From: Acidovorax sp.
GTDB taxonomy: Bacteria > Pseudomonadota > Gammaproteobacteria > Burkholderiales > Burkholderiaceae_C
Direction: 5' to 3'
Assembly: GCA_031277855.1 (NCBI GenBank)
Contig: JAITLO010000028.1
Span: 1 to 64,000 of the forward strand
Length of the DNA: 64,000 bases
Shown here: in pieces, positions 26,920 to 36,198 of the stretch
Position numbering within the stretch: position 1 is the stretch's first letter
How the letters are laid out: each line of letters starts with the position of its first letter
Translations under genes and position numbers: made by a program
Notes under the pieces: generated by a model
Databases searched by the model: none
The model's input: the letters and a program-made list of their open reading frames with translations, nothing else
Told to the model about the DNA's origin: nothing

Positions 26920-27291
26920 ATGCCGGAACGTCTCACACGACAGCCATGGATGGCGGGTTTTTTCATCGCCATGGTGTGCAGCCTGAGCCCGTCAGCTCAG
27001 GCCGCAGAGTGGAAAATTTGCGATCTGCAGGTGCAACTGCGGGACAAGCAAAACAACCCGACCGAGCTGCAAACCCGGGTGAAGGAAAGCAGCACGCCCA
27101 ATGCTGCGGAATGCCCACAACCGGGCACGGCCCTGAGCTTTCACCCCGAAACCGAGGACTACCAAAGCATGCTGCCGCGCCGCCAATGGCCCAAGCCAGG
27201 CCAGACCGTGCTGGTGCGGTTTCGCTATCTGGATGGGGAATGCAAAGACCGAGGGCCTTGCCGGATCAAGCACTATTCCGTCATGCGCTGA
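26920..27291 (+). CDS. Small secreted cysteine-containing protein
   Basis: A 123-residue protein with a signal peptide (hydrophobic residues about 11-27, likely cut after AQA before AEWK). The mature part is about 94 residues with four cysteines (CDLQ, AECPQ, GECKDRGPCR), enough for two disulfides in the periplasm. I do not recognise a family. AAGGAGAG precedes the ATG. It starts 9 bp after the HD gene, so it is probably the last gene of that transcript. Confidence 0.65.
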   Translation: MPERLTRQPWMAGFFIAMVCSLSPSAQAAEWKICDLQVQLRDKQNNPTELQTRVKESSTPNAAECPQPGTALSFHPETEDYQSMLPRRQWPKPGQTVLVRFRYLDGECKDRGPCRIKHYSVMR

Positions 27292-27472
27292 GGAGTGCTC
27301 AAAAAGGCTGTAGCGCTTTGCCATCAAGCATCAGCAGCTTTTATTTCGATAGCATCTTGCTGGGCGAGGGCTGGTGAGCCCTGCGGTCCATGGGCCGTGG
27401 GCCTCCATGGGCCATCGTGGGCACCTATGATCCAGGGTTTCGCCGTTCTCACGCCAACCGCTGGATTTTTTC

Positions 27473-28690
27473 ATGACCACCTTAGGAACCCCCTACACCC
27501 CCCAAGCCACCAAAGTCATGCTGCTGGGCAGCGGCGAACTGGGCAAGGAAGTGCTGATCGCCCTGCAGCGCCTGGGCGTGGAAACCATTGCCGTGGACCG
27601 CTACGAGAACGCGCCCGGCCACCAGGTGGCCCACCATGCACGCACCATCACCATGAGCGACCCGGCACAGCTCAAGGCGCTGATTGAAGAGATCAAGCCC
27701 GACCTGGTGGTGCCCGAGATCGAGGCCATTGCCACGCCCATGCTGGAGGAGCTGGAGGCCGCAGGTGTGGTCACCGTCATTCCCACGGCCCGCGCCACGC
27801 GGCTGACCATGGACCGCGAAGGCATTCGCCGCCTGGCTGCCGAAACCCTGGGCCTGCCCACCAGCCCCTACCGCTTTTGCGACTCGCTGGCCGAGCTGCA
27901 GGCTGCCATTGACGGTAGCGACGGCCAGGCCGCCATTGGTTATCCCTGCGTGGTCAAGCCGGTGATGAGCAGCTCGGGCAAGGGCCAGAGCAAGCTGGAT
28001 GGCCTGGCCGATGTGGCCACAGCCTGGGACTACGCCATGGCCGGTGGCCGTGTGGCCAAGGGCCGTGTCATTGTGGAAGGCTTCATCGATTTCGACTACG
28101 AAATCACCCAGCTCACCGTGCGCGCCAAGGGTGGCGATGGCCAGGTTGACACCCATTTCTGCGCGCCAGTGGGCCATATCCAGCAGGCCGGCGACTACGT
28201 GGAAAGCTGGCAGCCCCATCCCATGTCGGCCGCAGCCCAACTGAAGTCGCAGCAGATCGCCAAGGCAGTGACCGACAACCTGGGTGGCCTGGGCCTGTTT
28301 GGCGTGGAACTGTTCGTCAAGGGTGACCAGGTCTGGTTCAGCGAGGTTTCGCCCCGCCCCCACGACACCGGCCTGGTAACGCTTGCCACGCAATGGCAAA
28401 GCGAATTCGAGCTGCATGCCCGCGCCATTCTGGGTTTGCCGGTGGACGCCAGCCTGCGCAACCCTGGCGCCAGTGCCGTGATCTATGGCGGCCAGGATGC
28501 CGAAGGCCTGGTGTTTGACGGCGTGGATGAAGCCCTGGCCATTCCCGGTACCGATCTGCGCCTGTTTGGCAAGCCTGAGAGCTTTGTGAAGCGCCGCATG
28601 GGCGTGGCCCTGGCGCGTGCGGCCGATGTGGAGCAGGCCCGCAGCAAGGCCAAGCTGGCGGCCAGCAAGGTCAAGCCGCGCAAGCCGTAA
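27473..28690 (+). CDS. purT: Formate-dependent GAR transformylase
   Basis: A 405-residue ATP-grasp enzyme that uses formate and ATP to make formyl-GAR in purine synthesis. The N-terminal nucleotide-fold block [12 protein letters not shown], the domain [14 protein letters not shown]-grasp segments ([14 protein letters not shown]) and the C-terminal [12 protein letters not shown] are clear. The length matches the family. It has its own 181-bp upstream region and is followed by a terminator at 28780-28809. Confidence 0.96.
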   Translation: MTTLGTPYTPQATKVMLLGSGELGKEVLIALQRLGVETIAVDRYENAPGHQVAHHARTITMSDPAQLKALIEEIKPDLVVPEIEAIATPMLEELEAAGVVTVIPTARATRLTMDREGIRRLAAETLGLPTSPYRFCDSLAELQAAIDGSDGQAAIGYPCVVKPVMSSSGKGQSKLDGLADVATAWDYAMAGGRVAKGRVIVEGFIDFDYEITQLTVRAKGGDGQVDTHFCAPVGHIQQAGDYVESWQPHPMSAAAQLKSQQIAKAVTDNLGGLGLFGVELFVKGDQVWFSEVSPRPHDTGLVTLATQWQSEFELHARAILGLPVDASLRNPGASAVIYGGQDAEGLVFDGVDEALAIPGTDLRLFGKPESFVKRRMGVALARAADVEQARSKAKLAASKVKPRKP

Positions 28691-28779
28691 ACAAAGCTTT
28701 TTATGCTTCGAAAACATGAGCTTCTTGTGTATATAGGGCTTGTGTTTGAGGCATGAAAGACTGCTGAGATTGCTATGGA

Positions 28780-28809
28780 CCGCTGCACTGAAAGGTGCAG
28801 CGGTTTTTT
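28780..28809 (+). terminator. Intrinsic terminator after purT
   Basis: A perfect 9-bp stem CCGCTGCAC/GTGCAGCGG with a 6-nt loop, then six T residues. It lies 90 bp after the purT stop and 91 bp before ppk2, separating the two. Confidence 0.9.
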
Positions 28810-28899
28810 ACTGTCCAGGCCCTTGTCATCAAAGCGTCGCAGACCATGGTTAGCCTTTGTGGCAGCCGCCACAAGCTGTGGCGAATAACAAGGTATGCA

Positions 28900-29820
28900 A
28901 TGAACTGGGACAACCGCGAAGAACTGCTGCGCCGCATCGAAAGCGATTTGCTGGACAGCCTGGACGAAGAGCTGGAGCTAGAGATTGAAGACCGCACGGA
29001 GGGGCTGCCACCCGTGCCCGGAGCGCCTCCTATGGCACCAGCCAGCCACGCCACACGCGTGGCCTATTTCAAGGAACTGTTTCGCCTGCAGGGCGAGCTG
29101 GTCAAGTTGCAGGACTGGGTGGCCAGTACCAAGCAAAAAGCCGTCATCCTTTTTGAGGGGCGAGATGCCGCAGGCAAGGGCGGTGTCATCAAGCGCATCA
29201 CCCAGCGCCTGAACCCGCGCGTATGCCGCGTGGTGGCCCTGCCTGCACCCAATGACCGAGAGCGCACGCAGTGGTACTTTCAGCGCTATGTATCCCACCT
29301 GCCGGCTGCGGGCGAGATGGTGTTGTTCGACCGCAGCTGGTACAACCGCGCCGGCGTGGAGCGGGTGATGGGCTTTTGTTCGGACGATGAGTACGAGGAG
29401 TTCTTCCGCTCCGTGCCCGAATTCGAGCGCATGCTGGTGCGCTCGGGCATACGCGTGATCAAGTACTGGTTCTCCATCACCGACGAGGAGCAGCACCTGC
29501 GCTTTCTGGGCCGCATCCACGACCCACTCAAACAGTGGAAGCTGTCCCCCATGGACCTGGAGTCACGCCGCCGCTGGGAGGACTACACCCGCGTCAAAGA
29601 GACCATGCTGGAGCGCACCCACATCCCCGAAGCGCCCTGGTGGGTGGTGCCCGCCGACGACAAAAAACAGGCGCGGCTGAACTGCATACGCCATCTGTTG
29701 TCGCAGTTCGACTACAGCGAGGTGCCGCGCCCCGAAATCACCCTGCCCGAGCGCGTGCGGCATGCAGATTACATACGCCACCCGGTGCCTGAGGACATGA
29801 TGGTGCCGAAAATCTATTAG
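28900..29820 (+). CDS. ppk2: Polyphosphate kinase 2
   Basis: A 306-residue P-loop kinase that transfers phosphate between polyphosphate and nucleotides. Walker A is EGRDAAGKGG around 86-95, and the Walker B/lid FDRSWYNRAGVERVMGF starts at 143. The KQWKLSPMDLESRRRWEDY lid helix follows. A single-domain protein of this length usually favours nucleoside-diphosphate phosphorylation, but this cannot be decided here. The ATG at 28900 follows AACAAGGT. A long acidic N-terminal helix precedes the kinase core. Confidence 0.93.
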   Translation: MNWDNREELLRRIESDLLDSLDEELELEIEDRTEGLPPVPGAPPMAPASHATRVAYFKELFRLQGELVKLQDWVASTKQKAVILFEGRDAAGKGGVIKRITQRLNPRVCRVVALPAPNDRERTQWYFQRYVSHLPAAGEMVLFDRSWYNRAGVERVMGFCSDDEYEEFFRSVPEFERMLVRSGIRVIKYWFSITDEEQHLRFLGRIHDPLKQWKLSPMDLESRRRWEDYTRVKETMLERTHIPEAPWWVVPADDKKQARLNCIRHLLSQFDYSEVPRPEITLPERVRHADYIRHPVPEDMMVPKIY

Positions 29821-30284
29821 TCGACACCCCCCTGAGTCGCTGCGCGCCTTCCCCTTAGTCCGACGCCCCCGCTCACGCATCGCGGAGGGGGGGGACGCTG
29901 CCAGCGCCTATCAAGGGAACAAGGCGGCCCTTGCGCGGCAGCCCTGGTATGGGCCGCGCCGGTTTTATGGGGCGGGGGTGATGCGACGTGCCACTGTTTA
30001 ACTCCCAAAACCGTTCGCCATGTCTTCGACGTGAAGCGCCACGGTTTGTCTATGTGTTCAACGCTCCGGTAAAAATCATTCAAAGCCCATGGGTTGAGCC
30101 GGAGTTCGGTCGCGTGCGCTTTGCAGCTGCGCTACATCCTTGTCGGTAAGGCAGAACTTGCGCCCAATCTTTGACTAGGCCCTGCTTCGGCCAGACGCAG
30201 ACCTTAGAGGTGTTCCCAACGGTGACTGTGTCAGGCCAGAAGCAGTCATTTCCCAGGACCTTAAGCCTTCGAAGTTCGTGCAGT
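29821..30284. other. Intergenic region with repeat-like start and possible gene remnant
   Basis: The first 85 bp are runs of C and G with dyads (ACCCCCCTGAG and GGAGGGGGGGACG), resembling a dispersed REP-like element. On the minus strand at about 30088-30171 a frame reads KIGRKFCLTDKDVAQLQ, like the last part of an excisionase-type (HTH_17) DNA-binding domain. An in-frame TAG interrupts it upstream at about 30175-30177, so it may be a decayed remnant. No complete gene is supported. Confidence 0.35.
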
Positions 30285-30803
30285 TCACAGGGCCATGACC
30301 ATTTCGTGCCAGGCCATGCCACCGTGGTCCGAGTCCGAAGGACGCTGGTACTGGAATCCCAAGCGAGAGTACAGCCCCACATGCTGCTCCTTGCACATCA
30401 GGTGGATGGTTTTCTTGTCCTCGGCACGCATCTGCTCGACAAAGGTATGCATCAAGGTGGTGGCGTAACCGCGGCCTTGGAAAGCCGGATCGATCACAAC
30501 GGACATAATGACCACGTTAAGTGCGGCAGCGTCATGCCCGACCAGCTCCTTGAACTCCTCGTCAGACATGCGTACCTCGTAGGCGCAGCCACTGTTGATG
30601 AAGCCAATGATCTGCCCACCGTTTTCCATGATCAGGAAACCATGCGGATACTCACGAATACGTTTGCTGATCTTGGCAAGCGTGGCGGCTTCATCTCCCT
30701 CATAGGCACCGGCTTCGATGGCATAACAGCGATCGGCGTCGTCTGGTTGGGCATGGCGGAACGTGAGATCTGGTGTCATGGCGGAGGTCATTTCATGGTG
30801 CAT
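30285..30803 (-). CDS. GNAT-family N-acetyltransferase
   Basis: A 172-residue acetyl-CoA-dependent transferase. The acetyl-CoA-binding loop is seen in VVIDPAFQGRGYATTLM, followed by a C-terminal HVGLYSRLGFQYQ. The arrangement resembles small aralkylamine-type acetyltransferases, but the substrate is unknown. In-frame ATGs at 30791 and 30779 are alternative starts. It is divergent from the LysR gene at 30879 with a very short shared region. Confidence 0.85.
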   Translation of the reverse strand: MHHEMTSAMTPDLTFRHAQPDDADRCYAIEAGAYEGDEAATLAKISKRIREYPHGFLIMENGGQIIGFINSGCAYEVRMSDEEFKELVGHDAAALNVVIMSVVIDPAFQGRGYATTLMHTFVEQMRAEDKKTIHLMCKEQHVGLYSRLGFQYQRPSDSDHGGMAWHEMVMAL

Positions 30804-30837
30804 AAGTCATCAATTTCATGATGCTAATTGGAATGAG

Positions 30838-30878
30838 TGCTGCATGTAGTGCATTGTTTTCATTGCATACTGCATGTC
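30838..30878. promoter_or_regulatory. Dyad-rich GNAT/LysR intergenic site
   Basis: CATGTAGT and ACTGCATG form an imperfect dyad (7 of 8) around TGCATTG and ATTGCAT repeats. The site lies directly before the LysR start in the divergent region. This is where a LysR protein would bind. The TGCAT motif density is high, but the exact operator is not defined. Confidence 0.4.
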
Positions 30879-31802
30879 ATGCATTCAGTTTTGCGCCGTC
30901 TCGATCTCAATTTGCTGCTGGTCTTTGATGCACTGTTTCGCCACCGCAGTGTCGTTGCGGCAGCCGATGAGCTGGCCATCAGCCCTTCTGCGTGCAGCCA
31001 TGCTCTGGCCCGACTGCGGGAGGGATTGGGTGATGAGCTGTTTTTTCGCGCAGGCAGCAGCATGCAGCCCACACCGCGAGCCATCGAGATGGCGGAGGGA
31101 ATTACGCTGGCACTGCAGACGCTTTCGGATCAACTGGACGACCCGGCAGCCTTTTCTCCTGGCAGCAGCACGCAGTCTTTCACTTTCGCTGCAACCGACT
31201 TCACCACCTTTGCTTTGATGCCTGCTTTGGCCTCCAGGATCGAGCATGAGGCTCCTCATGTGCGCCTGCGAGTAGTCCATTCACGTCATCGAGATGCCTA
31301 CAGCGACCTGATGCAAGAAGGAGCCCATTTCGTCATGGGTTTTTCGGACGAATTCAGCCCCGCGCAAGAAGGCGTGGAAGTCTTGCAGGGACATACCGAT
31401 GCCTATGTCGTCGTTGCACGCAGAGGTCATCCTCGCATCAGCAAGAGGCTCTCCATAGCGCAATATCTGGCGGAACGCCATGTGGTCGTGAAACCCTGGG
31501 AGGAGGAGAAAGGCGTCATAGACTTAGCTTTGAGCAAGGGCGGGTGGACTCGCGAGATCGCGCTAGAGCTGCCCAGTGTCATGGCCGCGCCTTTTATCGT
31601 GGCAAATTCAGATTTACTCATCACGCTACCCCGCATGGCGGCGCTACAGTTGGAGGCATCGGCAGCGATTGCGATCTTCAAGACACCTTTTGAGGTGCCG
31701 TCATACACCCTGAATGTGTATTTTCAGCATCGGCATTTGAGCAGCCCATGGCATCGCTGGATGCGGGAACGACTGGAGAGCATATTGCGTCGCAAAGGGT
31801 GA
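30879..31802 (+). CDS. LysR-family regulator
   Basis: A 307-residue regulator. The N-terminal LRRLDLNLLLVFDALFRHRS, HTH residues SVVAAADELAISPSACSHAL and PTPRAIEMAE are of the NodD/LinR-like LysR branch. An effector domain follows. The ATG at 30879 gives the normal N-terminus; a GTG at 30837 would add 14 Cys/His-rich residues. It is divergent from the GNAT gene, whose promoter lies within the same 75 bp, so it probably controls it and itself. Confidence 0.87.
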   Translation: MHSVLRRLDLNLLLVFDALFRHRSVVAAADELAISPSACSHALARLREGLGDELFFRAGSSMQPTPRAIEMAEGITLALQTLSDQLDDPAAFSPGSSTQSFTFAATDFTTFALMPALASRIEHEAPHVRLRVVHSRHRDAYSDLMQEGAHFVMGFSDEFSPAQEGVEVLQGHTDAYVVVARRGHPRISKRLSIAQYLAERHVVVKPWEEEKGVIDLALSKGGWTREIALELPSVMAAPFIVANSDLLITLPRMAALQLEASAAIAIFKTPFEVPSYTLNVYFQHRHLSSPWHRWMRERLESILRRKG

Positions 31803-32064
31803 CAAAAGCGTGTGAACGATTGACCTTTTGGGGTCGCGGATTCAACTGATCAATGCAACGCGCTCGTTAAATGGGGTTCTGTACCCCAAGGTTTTTCTGG
31901 GCCGTTCGTTCACTTTCCTAGCGCGGTTGACCGACCACGGAAAGATGCTAGCTGACGGCTTCAAGCCTCAAGCTCGTAATGGTGCAAAGGCATTGGCCAC
32001 CGGGGCACGAACGACAGCAACGAGTCGGCAGCCGCCCTCCGTGGCCGCTGCTGTTGGCCACTCC

Positions 32065-32973
32065 TCATCTACAGCCTCCTCCTCGCAACCCCACCCGCGC
32101 CGCACGCCGCATCTCCGCGCCGATGTGCTGCAGCGTGGCCGATCGCACGGCGGCGTGTTGCCAGTACAGCGGCACATCCAGCCACCGCTGGGGCGCGATG
32201 AGCGCAATGCTGCCGGCTACAAGCGCGGGCTGCACCAGTGATTCGGGAGCCAGGCACCAGCCCAGGCCCAGGGCCGCGGCTTCCACAAAGCCGGTGGCGG
32301 TGGGCAGGTAGTGCATGGGAGGCGCAAGGCGGGCGCGGGTGACGCGGCGTACAAAACGCCATTGCAGCTCGTCTTTGCGGTTGAACACAATCATGGGCGC
32401 CTGGGCCAGCGATGCGGCATTCACACCCGCCGAAAAGTGCTGGGCCACAAAGCCAGGCGAGGCGATGGCCTGGTAGCGCATCACGCCCAGGGCCTGTACC
32501 TCGCAGCCTTGCAGTGCCGCGGCTTCGGAGGTGACGGCGCCCAGCACCGAGCCGTCGCGCAGCAGGTTGAGGGTGTGGTCCTGATCGTCCACGCGCACAT
32601 CAAAAAAATAGCCGTGCTGCTGGTTCAGTTGAGAGAGCGCAGGCAAAAACCAGGTGGCCAGCGAGTCGCTGTTGACGGCGATGGCAATCGGCCGGGTCAG
32701 GGCCGTTGGGTTTTTTTCCGGCAAAAAGTCGGCCAGAGCTTCAGCCTCCAAGGTTTGCATGGGCCGCACGCGGCGCAGCAGCAACTCGCCTGCGGGTGTG
32801 GGGCGGCAGGGTGGCTGGCGCACCAGTAGCACCTGGCCCAGCCGGTCTTCCAGCGTTTTGATGCGCTGGGATATGGCGGACGAGGTCACGCAGAGCCGGC
32901 GGCCTGCAGCTTCAAAGCTGCCTTCTTCCAAGACCGCGGCGAATGCGGCCAGTTGGGGGTGGATCAGGTCCAT
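32065..32973 (-). CDS. argP: ArgP/LysG-type LysR regulator
   Basis: A 302-residue LysR regulator. MDLIHPQLAAFAAVLEEGSF with SSAISQRIKTLEDRLGQVL and LLRRV is the characteristic ArgP/IciA N-terminus. ArgP/LysG regulators sense lysine and arginine and activate a LysE-family exporter. The gene is divergent from exactly such an exporter at 33047 across a 73-bp region with a perfect 7-bp dyad. Confidence 0.9.
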   Translation of the reverse strand: MDLIHPQLAAFAAVLEEGSFEAAGRRLCVTSSAISQRIKTLEDRLGQVLLVRQPPCRPTPAGELLLRRVRPMQTLEAEALADFLPEKNPTALTRPIAIAVNSDSLATWFLPALSQLNQQHGYFFDVRVDDQDHTLNLLRDGSVLGAVTSEAAALQGCEVQALGVMRYQAIASPGFVAQHFSAGVNAASLAQAPMIVFNRKDELQWRFVRRVTRARLAPPMHYLPTATGFVEAAALGLGWCLAPESLVQPALVAGSIALIAPQRWLDVPLYWQHAAVRSATLQHIGAEMRRAARVGLRGGGCR

Positions 32974-33002
32974 GGTGCTGATAGATTAGATTTTCTTGAT
33001 GA

Positions 33003-33025
33003 AGCAAAGAATAAATAGCTTTGCT
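33003..33025. promoter_or_regulatory. Perfect dyad between argP and lysE
   Basis: AGCAAAG and CTTTGCT, separated by 9 bp of AT-rich sequence, in the middle of the divergent promoter. The size and position fit a LysR-family operator (T-N11-A type). Confidence 0.55.
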
Positions 33026-33046
33026 TAACACCACCTGGCCGGCACC

Positions 33047-33697
33047 ATGGCACACTTTTTTAGCCCCATGGACCTCGCAATGCTTTTTGCCGCCGCCACC
33101 GCCGGATTTGTGACCGGAGCAGGCCTCATCATCGCCATAGGCGCACAAAACGCCTTTGTGCTCAGGCAGGGGCTGCAGCGCAGCCATGTGGCCCTAGTGG
33201 TTGCGGTGTGTGCGCTCAGCGATATCGCCCTGATCCTGTGCGGCGTGGCCGGTGTCGGCGCCCTGGTGCGCGAGTGGCCGGAGTTGTTGCAGGCCCTGCG
33301 CTTTGGCGGTGCGGCCTTTATCGGCTGGTATGGCGTGCAGGCCGCGCAACGGGCCTGGCGCGGCGCTGGCGCCCTGGTGGCCGGAGCCGATCAGCAACGC
33401 AGCTGGCAGCGCGTGCTGCTGGCCTGCCTGGCATTCACTTTTTTGAACCCGCATGTGTACCTGGACACCATGGTGCTGCTGGGCAGCTTGTCCACCCGCT
33501 ATCCGGGCATGGCGCAGTGGGCGTTTGGCCTGGGAGCCTGCGTGGCCAGCGTGGTGTGGTTCTCGGCCCTGGGCTTTGGTGCGCGTTGGTTGCAACCGGT
33601 TTTCCGCAAGCCTTTGGCATGGCGCCTGCTGGATGGAGGTATTGCCGCCTTCATGCTGGTGCTGTGCTTGCTGCTGCTGTTCCGGCCCTTGGTGTGA
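33047..33697 (+). CDS. lysE: LysE/ArgO-family amino-acid exporter
   Basis: A 216-residue membrane protein with about six helices. IIAIGAQNAFVLRQGLQRSHV and FLNPHVYLDTMVLLGSLS are the LysE/ArgO signature blocks. It exports basic amino acids in characterised relatives. The start is uncertain between ATG 33047 and 33068. The divergent ArgP-type gene is the expected activator. No other gene follows in the same direction within 228 bp. Confidence 0.9.
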   Translation: MAHFFSPMDLAMLFAAATAGFVTGAGLIIAIGAQNAFVLRQGLQRSHVALVVAVCALSDIALILCGVAGVGALVREWPELLQALRFGGAAFIGWYGVQAAQRAWRGAGALVAGADQQRSWQRVLLACLAFTFLNPHVYLDTMVLLGSLSTRYPGMAQWAFGLGACVASVVWFSALGFGARWLQPVFRKPLAWRLLDGGIAAFMLVLCLLLLFRPLV

Positions 33698-33893
33698 TGC
33701 CGTGAACCACTGCGTGCACCATGTCCACGCAGTGGGGCAGATGCCGCAGGCAGTGCTGGCGTAGTGGCTGATATGGGGGGCGCAGCGGAGGGGGAAACAT
33801 ATCCGAACGGGTAGCGTTCCAGCAGAGATTGCGAGCTACCTCCACTCCCCACTGTGGGCGGCCCGCTTCTACTGGAACGCAGCCCTTACGAAT

Positions 33894-33923
33894 GCGCAGG
33901 CGCAGGCGCAGGCGCAGGCGCAG
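33894..33923. repeat. Five tandem GCGCAG units
   Basis: An exact run of five GCGCAG hexamers immediately before (2 bp from) the stop codon of the aldehyde dehydrogenase gene. It lies outside the coding sequence. The unit length is a multiple of three, so changes in copy number would not shift a frame. It could vary by slipped-strand mispairing. Confidence 0.8.
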
Positions 33924-33925
33924 GG

Positions 33926-35392
33926 CTAGCTTTTGACCACAAATGGATCGCGCTCATCGTTGGAGAAATCGATCATCACGTTCTTGGTGGTCAAAAATTC
34001 GGCCAGCCCGGCTTCCCCTCTTTCGCGGCCAAAGCCACTTTCCTTGGTGCCGCCAAAGGGGGCTTGTGCAGCGCTCACGCGGTAGGTGTTCACCCATACC
34101 GTACCGGCCTTGATGGCGCGCGTCATGCGCATGGTGCGGGCCAGGTCATTGGTCCAGACCCCGGATGCCAGGCCGTAGCGTGTACCGTTGGCGATGCGCA
34201 CGGCGTCTTCCTCGGTGTCAAACGGGATGATGCTGAGCACGGGGCCAAAGACTTCTTCCTGGGCGATGTCCATGGCGTTATCGACGTCGGCAAAGATGGT
34301 GGGACGCACGAAAAAGCCTTGATCCAGGCCCGGTCCGGAGGCTCTACTTCCGCCGGTGACCAGGCGGGCCCCTTCTTCCATGGCGCCGGCAATCTTGCCC
34401 ATGATCCGCAGAAACTGCGGCTCGTTGGCCACGGTGCCCATCTCGGTGCTGAGATCGAGTGGATTGCCCAGGCGAATGGCCTCGGCGCGTTGCTTCAATG
34501 CCTCGACAACCTGTGGGTAGACCGACTTCTGGACCAATAGGCGTGAGCCCGCAATACAGGTCTGGCCTGTTGCCGCAAAAATGCCGGCCAGCGCACCCAC
34601 GGTGGCGCGCTGGAGGTTGGCATCTTCAAAGATGATGTTGGGCGACTTGCCTCCCAGCTCCAGGGTCACGGGCACCAGGTTCCGCCCCGCCACGGCGGCA
34701 ATGCTTTTGCCCACCTCGGGGCTACCGGTAAAGCTGATCCGGTCCAGCTTGCGGCTGCCCACCAAGGCCTGGCCAACGCGGTAGTCGCCGGTGACCACAT
34801 TGATGACCCCTTTGGGAAAGCCTGCTTTCTCAATCAGGCGGCAGAACTCCAGCGTGGTGGCCGACGCATGCTCCGATGGCTTGACCACCACGGTGTTGCC
34901 CGCAGCCAAGGCCGGGGCGAGCTTGTTGGACAGCAGCAGCAGGGGCGAATTCCAGGGCGTGATCAGGGCGACGACACCCAGGGGCTCGTTGCTGACATAG
35001 TCAAACACATCGCGCTGGTCCAAGGGAATGACCTGGCCCCAGAGCTTGTCCGCATAGCCGGCATAAAACCGGTATTGCCGTGCGGCCAGACCCATCTGCA
35101 CCCGTGTCTCGCGGACCACCTTGCCGTTGTCGGTGGACTCCATCTGGCTGAGTTCGTCGGCCGACGCTTCCAGCAGATCGGCCAGCCGGAACAGGAGGCG
35201 GGCACGCTCCAGTCCGGTGGTCTGCTTCCAGCCATGCTCAAAAGCATGGCGTGCGGCGTCGATGGCCGCGCCCACCTGTTCGGTGCTGGCTTGCGGGATG
35301 GTGGTCCATGCCTGCCCCGTATAGGGGTTGATGGCGTCAAAGTGCTCCTCGGCTTGGACCCACTCTCCTGCAATAAACAAACCGTTTTTCAT
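33926..35392 (-). CDS. Aldehyde dehydrogenase (NAD(P)+-dependent)
   Basis: A 488-residue ALDH-superfamily enzyme oxidising an aldehyde to an acid. Catalytic Cys279 lies in GQTCIAGSR and Glu245 in PVTLELGGKSPN. Asn148 lies in TPWNSP and Lys171 in KPSE. The closing FGGTKESGFGRERG is typical. The substrate is not evident; phenylacetaldehyde, betaine aldehyde or semialdehyde types are all close in motif pattern. It lies downstream of a GntR-type gene, its probable regulator. It ends next to a GCGCAG repeat. Confidence 0.93.
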   Translation of the reverse strand: MKNGLFIAGEWVQAEEHFDAINPYTGQAWTTIPQASTEQVGAAIDAARHAFEHGWKQTTGLERARLLFRLADLLEASADELSQMESTDNGKVVRETRVQMGLAARQYRFYAGYADKLWGQVIPLDQRDVFDYVSNEPLGVVALITPWNSPLLLLSNKLAPALAAGNTVVVKPSEHASATTLEFCRLIEKAGFPKGVINVVTGDYRVGQALVGSRKLDRISFTGSPEVGKSIAAVAGRNLVPVTLELGGKSPNIIFEDANLQRATVGALAGIFAATGQTCIAGSRLLVQKSVYPQVVEALKQRAEAIRLGNPLDLSTEMGTVANEPQFLRIMGKIAGAMEEGARLVTGGSRASGPGLDQGFFVRPTIFADVDNAMDIAQEEVFGPVLSIIPFDTEEDAVRIANGTRYGLASGVWTNDLARTMRMTRAIKAGTVWVNTYRVSAAQAPFGGTKESGFGRERGEAGLAEFLTTKNVMIDFSNDERDPFVVKS

Positions 35393-35449
35393 CTCCTGGC
35401 CTCCTTTAGCTATGGCGTATTGGTTTTTTCAAAATTCGCGTTGTTGATC

Positions 35450-36169
35450 TCAGCTGTGCGTGAGCGCCAGCAGGGTCTGCGATGAGTTCCAGACATGCTG
35501 CTCGGCGAGCGTTTGGGCTGTCTGGGTATCGCGCTTGCAGATGGCGCCCAGGATGTGGCGCTTTTCCTCCACGCTCTTGGAGGCGCGCGGCCCCTGGGAG
35601 AGCGCAAGCCTGCGCAGCCGGGCGAGGCGGTTGCGCAGCGAGGCGAGGTAGTCCGCCATCAAGCTGTTGTCGGCCCCTTCAAGGAGGACTTCGTAGAAGG
35701 TCTCGATGCTTGCAATCTGTGCTTCGACATCACCCGAAGCCTGGGCCTGCTGCATTGCGTTCACCGTGGCTTCCAGCGCGGCCATTTGCTCTGTGCTGGC
35801 ACGCTCTGCACAGAGGGCGGCGGCCCGGCCTTCGACGGCCGCGCGCATCTCGAAGATCTGGCGGATGCTGTCTTCATCGATGACGGCAACCGTGGGCCCT
35901 TTGTAGGGCACCTTGGTGATCCAGCCTTCGGCCTCCAGCTGCCCCAGGCATTCGCGCACGATGGAGCGGCTGACATCCAGCAGCTCGCAGAGCTTGCGCT
36001 CCACCAAGCGGGAGCCTGGTGGCAACTGCCCTTGCACGATGGCGTGCTTTAGCTTCTCCAAGGCCTGTTGCCGCAACGTGGGGTAGCTGCGTTCAACGGC
36101 CATGCTGGCTGCGTTTGTTGGTGAGGGCTTGTGGGCGTGGGGCGCTTTGGGGGGGATGGGCTGTGTCAT
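35450..36169 (-). CDS. GntR-family regulator (FCD domain)
   Basis: A 239-residue regulator. The winged HTH (PPGSRLVERKLCELLDVSRSIVRECLGQLEAEGWI) is followed by an all-helical FCD ligand domain with Asp/His positions near IFEMRAAVEGRAAAL. It sits 57 bp upstream of the aldehyde dehydrogenase gene in the same direction. A palindrome TGGTATACCA precedes its start by about 30 bp, which suggests self-regulation. The effector is unknown. Confidence 0.9.
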   Translation of the reverse strand: MTQPIPPKAPHAHKPSPTNAASMAVERSYPTLRQQALEKLKHAIVQGQLPPGSRLVERKLCELLDVSRSIVRECLGQLEAEGWITKVPYKGPTVAVIDEDSIRQIFEMRAAVEGRAAALCAERASTEQMAALEATVNAMQQAQASGDVEAQIASIETFYEVLLEGADNSLMADYLASLRNRLARLRRLALSQGPRASKSVEEKRHILGAICKRDTQTAQTLAEQHVWNSSQTLLALTHS

Positions 36170-36198
36170 ATGCGGGCCATTTTCTGAATATTGTCTGA

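Noticed and set aside
33814..33880. Inverted repeat GCGTTCCAG/CTGGAACGC 49 bp apart after lysE
   Set aside because: The arms are short, the spacer is long and there is no T tract, so I cannot assign terminator or mobile-element function.
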